The notes below the pieces were generated by a model. It saw only the letters and a program-made list of their open reading frames with translations. It made no database searches and was not told the DNA's origin. The translations under genes and the position numbers were made by a program. DNA of 7,814 nt from Methanobacteriota archaeon (GTDB lineage Archaea; Thermoplasmatota; DTKX01; GCA-020343715). Shown here in pieces: positions 1-4,169 of this stretch; the stretch's first letter is position 1; every line of letters starts with the position of its first letter. The DNA is taken from positions 1 to 7,814 of the forward strand of contig JAUVEQ010000128.1 in the NCBI GenBank assembly GCA_030594725.1. Reading direction: 5' to 3'.

Positions 1-288
1 CACGTTGGAGAGGCCGGTGCCTTCCTCTTCATCATCTCGGACCCCGATGCCAAGTGGATCCACGTGGACCCGGCCATCGCGTTGGACCATCTCACGCTGC
101 GGGCCCACGAGATGGGCCTCGGGACCTGCTGGATCGGTGCCTTCAACGAGAGGCGCATCCGCACGTTCCTGGCCATCCCGGAGAAGAAGATCGCCGTGAT
201 CGGCATGACCGTGGGATACCCCGCGGAGACCCCCGAACCGAGGACCAGGCGTGACCTGGAAGACCTGGTCCACTGGCAGATATTCTGA
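1..288 (+). CDS. Nitroreductase-family flavoprotein, C-terminal half (5' end outside window)
   Basis: An open frame runs from the first base to a TGA at 286-288, giving 95 visible codons with no start required inside the window. The translation carries the C-terminal pattern of FMN-dependent nitroreductase-family proteins: an Asp-x-Ala-x-Ala helix (VDPAIALDHL), then GLGTCWIGAF, then a segment of the type IPEKKIAVIGMTVGYP, where the family normally ends its core beta-sheet. Family members are usually 170-200 residues, so roughly half is present. They are soluble dimers that bind FMN and reduce nitro compounds, quinones or other electrophiles with NAD(P)H; the physiological substrate cannot be told from this fragment. 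The gene is convergent with the HAD phosphatase, with 20 nt between the stop codons. The ATG/GTG codons inside the fragment (for example GTG at 64) are internal codons, because similarity continues upstream of them. Confidence 0.85.
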   Translation, partial: HVGEAGAFLFIISDPDAKWIHVDPAIALDHLTLRAHEMGLGTCWIGAFNERRIRTFLAIPEKKIAVIGMTVGYPAETPEPRTRRDLEDLVHWQIF

Positions 289-309
289 CGACGTGACGTC
301 GGGCCCGAC
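289..309. repeat. Two overlapping short palindromes between convergent genes
   Basis: The gap between the nitroreductase stop and the HAD stop contains CGACG-TGA-CGTCG (289-301) followed by the perfect 12-nt palindrome GTCGGGCCCGAC (298-309), whose last base is part of the HAD stop codon on the minus strand. Their place between converging genes suggests a transcript-end structure. There is no T-run next to them, so a terminator role is only a guess. Confidence 0.3.
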
Positions 310-1019
310 TAGCCCAGGAGAAGCTCCCTGAGCTCCGCGAAGCTGTGCACCTCGTAGTCGGGCTTCGGCCAGCCCTCCGGCAGAGCCTTCTTGAAGTGAT
401 TGGCCCACACGAAGCGCATGCCCGCGTTGATCGCCCCCTGGTGGTCGTGCTCGAGGGAGTTCCCCACCATCAAGGCCTCCTCGGGGGCCACCCGCAGGCC
501 CTCCAGGGCCACATCGAATATCCGTGGGTCTGGCTTCGAGATGCCCAGCTGGCCCGAGACAAGGATGACCTCCATGATGCGAGGCAGCTTCACCTTGTTT
601 ATCTTCCGCCACTGGGGATCGGTCGGGCCGTTGGTGATGAGACCCAACGGGAAATGCTCGTCCAGCTCCTTGAGGACCTCGCAGGTGCCCGGGAAGGTCC
701 GAAGCATCTGGTCGTAGATATGCTGGAACTGAACGCAGAGGTCCAGAAAATCATCCTCGACGGGCAGGCCCACGATCTCGAAGGACCTGGAGAACCGGTA
801 GGCGCGGAACTCCTCCAGGTTCACGTGGCCCTCCAGGTGGAGGGTGTAGAAGTCCTCGAACAGTCCCATGTAGACCTCATGGAGCGCCTTGATGTCCACC
901 CCGTGCTCCTCGCAGATGTCCTTGAAGGCTATGTCGAAGGCTATGTCCGCGGTCTCCTGGAAGTTCGTTATGGTGTCGTCCAGGTCGAAGATAAGGGCAT
1001 TGACGTGGGGGACGGGCAT
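309..1019 (-). CDS. HAD-superfamily hydrolase (YjjG-like phosphatase)
   Basis: The protein is 236 residues, normal for subfamily IA HAD phosphatases. Motif I is FDLDDT (nucleophile D12, acid/base D14). A helical cap follows at about residues 20-105. Motif II is LGLITNG with T129, motif III is SKPDP with K162, and motif IV is VGNSLEHD, in which D192 is kept but the usual first Asp is N187. These residues form the Mg2+-dependent phosphoryl-transfer site; the overall pattern resembles YjjG-type nucleotide phosphatases, but the substrate is not determined by sequence. The start at ATG 1019-1017 is chosen because the HAD fold begins six residues later and a TATA-like element lies about 27 nt upstream, as expected of a leaderless archaeal mRNA. 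The open frame continues upstream to 1316, but that part crosses the divergent promoter and the thioredoxin gene and has no HAD similarity. The gene is divergent from thioredoxin. Confidence 0.9.
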   Translation of the reverse strand: MPVPHVNALIFDLDDTITNFQETADIAFDIAFKDICEEHGVDIKALHEVYMGLFEDFYTLHLEGHVNLEEFRAYRFSRSFEIVGLPVEDDFLDLCVQFQHIYDQMLRTFPGTCEVLKELDEHFPLGLITNGPTDPQWRKINKVKLPRIMEVILVSGQLGISKPDPRIFDVALEGLRVAPEEALMVGNSLEHDHQGAINAGMRFVWANHFKKALPEGWPKPDYEVHSFAELRELLLG

Positions 1020-1040
1020 CGGATGCGGGCAATGCACCGC

Positions 1041-1050
1041 GGATATATGA
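1041..1050 (-). promoter_or_regulatory. TATA box of the HAD gene
   Basis: On the minus strand this reads TCATATATCC. Its centre is about 27 nt from the ATG at 1019, the normal archaeal TATA-to-start-site distance, so transcription should begin at or next to the start codon and give a leaderless mRNA. Confidence 0.55.
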
Positions 1051-1098
1051 GGCCACCGGCCCGTTCCTAATCCACACCCGCATATACCGGGGGAAAAC

Positions 1099-1107
1099 AA
1101 TTTATAC
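1099..1107 (+). promoter_or_regulatory. TATA box of the thioredoxin gene
   Basis: The element AATTTATAC, preceded by an A-rich stretch (GAAAACA) that could act as BRE, is centred about 27 nt before ATG 1131. No Shine-Dalgarno is present before that ATG. Both facts point to a leaderless transcript and favour ATG 1131 over the in-frame GTG 1125 and TTG 1128. Confidence 0.6.
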
Positions 1108-1130
1108 CAGCCAGCCTTTCGGTTGTGTTG

Positions 1131-1586
1131 ATGCCTGACACAACCGGAGGAGAAGAGGCCGATGAGGACCCCGAACTTCTCGAGATCCGGCAACGCAAGC
1201 TTCAGGAGATGATGAATTCCATGTCTGACAATGGCACCGACACCTCTGACTGGCCATCGGCCCCGATCGAGGTTACCGATGACAATATCGATGAACTGTC
1301 CGCCAAGTACTCTCAACTTGTCGTGGATTGCTGGGCGGAATGGTGTGGCCCCTGCAGGATGCTGGGCCCGACCATAGAGGAGATCGCCGGCGAGCTGCAG
1401 GGGAAGGTCGTGTTCGGCAAGCTGAACACCGACGAGAACCGGAACATCCCGCGCCAGTATGGTATCATGAGCATCCCGACCATCCTGTACTTCAAGGAAG
1501 GCGAGGTCGTTGGCAAGACCGTCGGCGCCCTGCCCAAGGAGTACATCATGGAAGCGATCGAACAGGCCTACCCCGAGGGCAGCTAG
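1131..1586 (+). CDS. trxA: Thioredoxin with N-terminal charged helical extension
   Basis: The product has 151 residues; a normal thioredoxin has about 105-110. The fold occupies residues 45-151 and contains the redox site WCGPC (71-75) and the cis-proline loop SIPT (P116), followed by the conserved ILYFKEGE strand and VGALPKE turn. It should be a cytoplasmic dithiol/disulfide oxidoreductase, reduced by a thioredoxin reductase that is not in this window. Residues 1-44 are an added segment: an acidic start, then the predicted helix PELLEIRQRKLQEMM (14-28), then a Ser/Asp/Thr-rich linker. The helix resembles the N-terminal helix of archaeal PDCD5-like proteins and of some archaeal thioredoxins; its role is unknown. 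There is no signal peptide or hydrophobic segment. The start at ATG 1131 is supported by the TATA spacing. In-frame ATGs at 1209, 1212 and 1221 could give a short form without the extension. Confidence 0.93.
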   Translation: MPDTTGGEEADEDPELLEIRQRKLQEMMNSMSDNGTDTSDWPSAPIEVTDDNIDELSAKYSQLVVDCWAEWCGPCRMLGPTIEEIAGELQGKVVFGKLNTDENRNIPRQYGIMSIPTILYFKEGEVVGKTVGALPKEYIMEAIEQAYPEGS

Positions 1587-1643
1587 GTCTTTCTGACCAC
1601 CCGTATACTTACTGTCCCTTCCGTCCTTGGATCGTGAGCCGTT

Positions 1644-1680
1644 CCCACCACCCTCCTGTTACCCCCACCCCATTCCCCCC
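1644..1680 (-). other. G-rich tract (potential G-quadruplex) on minus strand
   Basis: The plus strand here is almost free of G and has five C-runs: CCC 1644-1646, CCC 1651-1653, CCCCC 1662-1666, CCCC 1668-1671 and CCCCCC 1675-1680. On the minus strand these are five G-runs separated by 3, 1, 8 and 4 nt, which nearly meets the usual four-run quadruplex rule (one loop is 8 rather than 7). It lies between the thioredoxin stop and the aldehyde dehydrogenase promoter. Confidence 0.45.
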
Positions 1681-1706
1681 ACTCCAGGTCGAGGTCTAGC
1701 ATAACG

Positions 1707-1714
1707 CCTATAAG
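1707..1714 (+). promoter_or_regulatory. TATA box of the aldehyde dehydrogenase gene
   Basis: CCTATAAG is the best TATA match in the spacer. A start site about 26 nt downstream would fall near 1737 and leave a leader of about 16 nt containing GGTGGA (1741-1746), a partial Shine-Dalgarno 6 nt before ATG 1753. Confidence 0.5.
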
Positions 1715-1752
1715 TCCGTCCTCCCATAACGCCGCCCTCGGGTGGATTGAAC

Positions 1753-3279
1753 ATGAGGCACGACTTCCTTGACGAGCTTGGGATCGAAGAGGTCAACCCC
1801 GGCGCTGGCTGGGGGAAGGACAGCTGGATAGACGACCCGGATGCGAGGACCATCAAGTCGATATCCCCGATCGACGGCGAGACCATCGCCAGGGTACGTC
1901 TGGTGAGCGCTAAGGACCTGGACACGGTCCTTTCCAGGTCCCAGGAGGCCTTCGAGACCTGGCGTATGATGCCGGCTCCCAAGAGGGGCGAGGTCGTTCG
2001 CATCCTGGGCGAGGAGCTGCGGAAGAAGAAGGACCCCCTGGGCAAGCTGGTGACCCTGGAGATGGGGAAGATCGTCCAGGAGGGTTGGGGCGAGGTCCAG
2101 GAGATGGTCGATATATGCGACTTCTCCGTGGGACTCTCCCGCCAGCTGTACGGCAAGTCCATGCACTCGGAGCGACCCTTCCACAGGATGTACGAGCAGT
2201 GGCACCCGTTGGGCATCGTGGGCGTCATCTCCGCCTTCAACTTTCCCGTGGCGGTCTGGGCGTGGAACGCCGCCATCGCCGCGGTGTGCGGGGACACTAC
2301 CGTATGGAAGCCCTCTTCCGACGTGCCCCTGTGCGCCGTCGCCGTCCAGCACATCGCGAACGATGTGATGGCGAAGTTCGACCTGGAGGGCATCTTCTCG
2401 TACGTGGTGGGTCCCGGACGGGAGGTCGGTGAGAAGCTCATAGCGGACCCGAGGGTGCGTCTGGTCTCCGCCACGGGCTCGACCCCGATGGGACAGCGCG
2501 TCGCGGAGGTCGTGTCGGCGCGCCTTGGACGCACCATCCTCGAGCTGGGTGGGAACAACGCCGTCCTGGTGGACGGGACCGCGGACCTGGAGATGGCCGT
2601 CCGGGGCGTCCTGTTCGGAGCCGTCGGCACCGCGGGTCAACGCTGTACCTCCACCCGACGCGTCATCATCGACAGGCAGGTCTCCGACGAGTTCGTCCAT
2701 CGTCTTGTGAAGGCCTACGAGAGCGTTCCCATCGGCGACCCGCTGGACGAGGCGAACCTCATGGGCCCCCTGGTCCACCACGGTGCCATCCAGGACATGG
2801 GAAACGCCCTGGAGAAGATCAAGGAGCAGGGCGGACAGGTCGTTTTCGGGGGCGAGACCATCGACAGGCCGGGCTGGTACGTCAAGCCCTGCATCGTGCG
2901 GATCCGGGGCGATGCTCCCATCGTGCAGGAGGAGACCTTCGCTCCCATCCTCTACATCAACGAGGTGGGCTCGGTGGAGGAGGCCATAGCCATGAACAAC
3001 ATGGTCCCCCAGGGACTTTCCAGCGCGATGTTCACCACCAACCTGCACAACGGAGAGAAGTGGCTGTCCCACGCAGGCTCGGACTGCGGCATCGCCAACA
3101 TCAACATCGGCACCTCGGGTGCGGAGATCGGCGGGGCCTTCGGGGGAGAGAAGGACACCGGTGGCGGCCGCGAGTCCGGTTCGGACTCTTGGAAGCAGTA
3201 CATGAGGCGTCAGACGTGCACCATAAACTGGGGCGAGGAGCTCCCCCTGGCTCAGGGCATCACGTTCGGCAACGAGTGA
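1753..3279 (+). CDS. ALDH7-family aldehyde dehydrogenase (piperideine-6-carboxylate / aminoadipate-semialdehyde dehydrogenase type)
   Basis: The protein has 508 residues, full length for ALDH7. It shows the whole ALDH catalytic set: oxyanion Asn N163 in AFNFP, cofactor-binding WKPS (185-188), general base E264 in ELGGNN, nucleophile C298 in GQRCTS, and cofactor Glu E394 in EETFAP. The family fingerprint is at the C-terminus: GAEIGGAFGGEKDTGGG (456-472) then RESGSDSWKQYMRR (473-486), which in antiquitin/AmaB proteins contacts the alpha-amino acid end of the substrate. The expected reaction is NAD(P)+-dependent oxidation of alpha-aminoadipate semialdehyde, in equilibrium with piperideine-6-carboxylate, in lysine breakdown. 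No other lysine-catabolic gene is next to it, so a related aldehyde is possible. ATG 1753 is preferred to the in-frame TTG 1747 because GGTGGA sits 6 nt before it. It has its own promoter, and the next feature is a tRNA, so it is probably monocistronic. Confidence 0.93.
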   Translation: MRHDFLDELGIEEVNPGAGWGKDSWIDDPDARTIKSISPIDGETIARVRLVSAKDLDTVLSRSQEAFETWRMMPAPKRGEVVRILGEELRKKKDPLGKLVTLEMGKIVQEGWGEVQEMVDICDFSVGLSRQLYGKSMHSERPFHRMYEQWHPLGIVGVISAFNFPVAVWAWNAAIAAVCGDTTVWKPSSDVPLCAVAVQHIANDVMAKFDLEGIFSYVVGPGREVGEKLIADPRVRLVSATGSTPMGQRVAEVVSARLGRTILELGGNNAVLVDGTADLEMAVRGVLFGAVGTAGQRCTSTRRVIIDRQVSDEFVHRLVKAYESVPIGDPLDEANLMGPLVHHGAIQDMGNALEKIKEQGGQVVFGGETIDRPGWYVKPCIVRIRGDAPIVQEETFAPILYINEVGSVEEAIAMNNMVPQGLSSAMFTTNLHNGEKWLSHAGSDCGIANINIGTSGAEIGGAFGGEKDTGGGRESGSDSWKQYMRRQTCTINWGEELPLAQGITFGNE

Positions 3280-3288
3280 GTGGGCAAC

Positions 3289-3297
3289 GTTTATCAA
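3289..3297 (+). promoter_or_regulatory. TATA box of tRNA-Ala
   Basis: GTTTATCAA lies in the gap just after the aldehyde dehydrogenase stop. Its centre is about 30 nt upstream of the mature tRNA 5' end, as expected if transcription starts a few bases before the tRNA. Confidence 0.5.
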
Positions 3298-3322
3298 TGG
3301 CCATCCGCATCCCGCCGGACAA

Positions 3323-3396
3323 GGGCCCGTAGATCAGCCTGGTAGATCGTCCGCTTTGCAAGCGGGAGGCCTCGGGTTCGAATCCCGACGGGTCCA
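3323..3396 (+). tRNA. tRNA-Ala(UGC): tRNA-Ala (anticodon UGC)
   Basis: All arms fold by eye. The acceptor GGGCCCG (3323-3329) pairs with CGGGTCC (3389-3395). The D stem is GATC/GATC. The anticodon stem TCCGC/GCGGG flanks loop TTTGCAA with anticodon TGC at 3357-3359. The T stem TCGGG/CCCGA flanks the loop TTCGAAT. The third acceptor pair is G3:U70, the classical identity element for alanyl-tRNA synthetase, which confirms the assignment. The discriminator base is A (3396). The following bases are CCT, so the CCA end is not encoded and must be added. There is no intron. It decodes GCA and other GCN codons by wobble. Confidence 0.96.
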
Positions 3397-3522
3397 CCTA
3401 TTTGCCTCGAATATGGGCCGTATGCATCTCGCGGCTGACGCCTGAAGGTGCCTACGGGCCGGTCATATCGCATTAACCTTCGTTTCACCTGGAGCTAGAG
3501 CTCGGAGGAAAGAAGATTCATT

Positions 3523-3554
3523 AATTTTAGGATAATTCCGGTCACCCTAAATTT
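3523..3554. repeat. Inverted repeat 1 in the lrp upstream region
   Basis: AATTTTAGG (3523-3531) and CCTAAATTT (3546-3554) pair over 9 bp with one mismatch around a 14-nt centre. It lies in an AT-rich stretch that contrasts with the GC-rich genes on both sides. It may be an operator or a weak hairpin. Confidence 0.35.
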
Positions 3555-3576
3555 CTTTAACGATTTGCCGTCAATC

Positions 3577-3591
3577 GTGAAAATATTTCAC
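3577..3591. repeat. Inverted repeat 2: GTGAAA-ATA-TTTCAC
   Basis: This is a perfect 6-bp dyad with a 3-nt AT centre, 15 bp in all. A short dyad with an AT-rich centre matches the general form of Lrp/AsnC-family binding sites, which makes it the best candidate operator for the regulator encoded downstream. That assignment is inference. Confidence 0.45.
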
Positions 3592-3600
3592 ATTCTCAGC

Positions 3601-3618
3601 AGTTTCTCTGAAGAAACT
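3601..3618. repeat. Inverted repeat 3: AGTTTCT-CTGA-AGAAACT
   Basis: A perfect 7-bp dyad with a 4-nt centre. Its right arm runs directly into the TATA box at 3618-3626 and includes the probable BRE (GAAAC), so a protein bound here would compete with TFB/TBP. It is a candidate site for repression of the downstream regulator gene. Confidence 0.45.
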
Positions 3619-3626
3619 TTAATATA
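3618..3626 (+). promoter_or_regulatory. TATA box of the Lrp-family regulator gene
   Basis: TTTAATATA preceded by the A-rich BRE-like GAAAC is the strongest promoter element in the window. The start site expected near 3648 gives a leader of about 32 nt. A second TATA-like element, CCTATAC at 3635-3641, would place the start near 3665. Either could drive the regulator and, by read-through, the hdr-glt genes. Confidence 0.55.
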
Positions 3627-3680
3627 CACCGTGTCCTATACAGCGTTTTGTAAAGAAGCGGATGGGATCGCTTGAGACAA

Positions 3681-4121
3681 ATGGATGATGTCGACCAGAA
3701 GATCCTCAGGATTCTACTAGAGGACGCATCCGTCGGTCAGGAGACGATAGCCAAGGAGGTCGGGACCTCGGTCGGCACCGTCTCGAACCGCATCAAGCGC
3801 ATGAAGGAAGAGGGGATCATCACCAAATTCGTCCCCCACGTCAACGCCCAGGAGCTGGGCTACGACATCTGTGCCCTCGTGGACATCCGGATCCAGGGAG
3901 GCCACATCGAGGAGGTCCAGCAGGCGTTCGTGGAGCACAGGAACGTCTGCTCGATCTACGACATTACGGGCGAGTACGACACGATGTTCGTGACCAAGTT
4001 CTGCTCCACCGAGGACCTGAACACATTCGTCAAGGAACTGGCAGAGCACGAGTACGTGCAGCGCACGTCATCCAAGCTCGTGCTGAACATCGTGAAGGAG
4101 AGCTTCGCGCCCAGTATCTGA
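3681..4121 (+). CDS. Lrp/AsnC-family transcriptional regulator
   Basis: The protein has 146 residues, typical of the family. It begins with the family signature MDDVDQKILRIL, followed by a winged helix-turn-helix at about residues 19-48 (ETIAKEVGTSVGTVSNRIKR is the recognition region). The RAM domain spans about 65-140, with ITGEYDTMFV (95-104) in its Gly/Asp effector-binding motif. Such proteins form dimers and larger rings, bind amino acids or related effectors, and act as activators or repressors. ATG 3681 is chosen because the family normally starts at this point; an in-frame TTG at 3672 would add three residues. The gene lies 48 nt upstream of the hdr-glt cluster in the same direction, so control of glutamate synthase and of itself is likely; bacterial Lrp is known to control gltBDF. 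The dyads at 3523-3618 are candidate autoregulatory sites. Confidence 0.93.
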   Translation: MDDVDQKILRILLEDASVGQETIAKEVGTSVGTVSNRIKRMKEEGIITKFVPHVNAQELGYDICALVDIRIQGGHIEEVQQAFVEHRNVCSIYDITGEYDTMFVTKFCSTEDLNTFVKELAEHEYVQRTSSKLVLNIVKESFAPSI

Positions 4122-4132
4122 AGCACTACAAT

Positions 4133-4150
4133 ACATACGTGACATACGTG
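4133..4150 (+). repeat. Perfect tandem 9-mer ACATACGTG x2
   Basis: Two adjoining identical copies (4133-4141 and 4142-4150) sit between the regulator stop and the Shine-Dalgarno of the hdr-like gene. The 9-nt period is close to one DNA turn, so both copies face nearly the same side of the helix. A TATA-like ACAATACATA overlaps the first copy, so the repeat may be a control site for an operon-internal promoter. Confidence 0.5.
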
Positions 4151-4153
4151 AGC

Positions 4154-4161
4154 GGAGGAGG
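4154..4161 (+). promoter_or_regulatory. Strong ribosome binding site of the hdrBC-like gene
   Basis: GGAGGAGG lies 8 nt before ATG 4170. It is the clearest Shine-Dalgarno in the window and fixes the start. It contrasts with the leaderless starts of the HAD and thioredoxin genes and suggests translation from a longer, probably polycistronic, message. Confidence 0.75.
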
Positions 4162-4169
4162 AGAGAAAC

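Noticed and set aside
345..1070. Plus-strand open frame of 241 codons opposite the HAD gene
   Set aside because: The minus strand carries all four HAD motifs in order. The plus-strand product has no domain and runs through the promoter region.
1020..1316. N-terminal extension of the HAD gene to 1316
   Set aside because: It would overlap the thioredoxin gene and the divergent promoters, and it has no HAD similarity. The TATA spacing supports the start at 1019.
1708..3297. Long open frame on the minus strand opposite the aldehyde dehydrogenase
   Set aside because: It is the mirror of a highly conserved ALDH7 gene in GC-rich DNA. The translation is low-complexity (rich in Gly, Val, Asp, His, Leu) and has no recognisable domain.
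3323..3420. tRNA-Ala as an integration (att) site for a mobile element
   Set aside because: No integrase, transposase or repeated copy of the tRNA 3' end is visible in the window, and the genes on both sides look like core chromosome.
3397..3510. A second small RNA (C/D-box-like) between the tRNA and the AT-rich region
   Set aside because: CTGA-like D boxes occur (for example in GGCTGACGCCTGAAGG), but I find no convincing C box or terminal stem.
3504..3522. GGAGGAA Shine-Dalgarno-like sequence downstream of the tRNA
   Set aside because: No start codon follows at a usable distance; the next in-line bases give an early TAA, so no gene is supported here.
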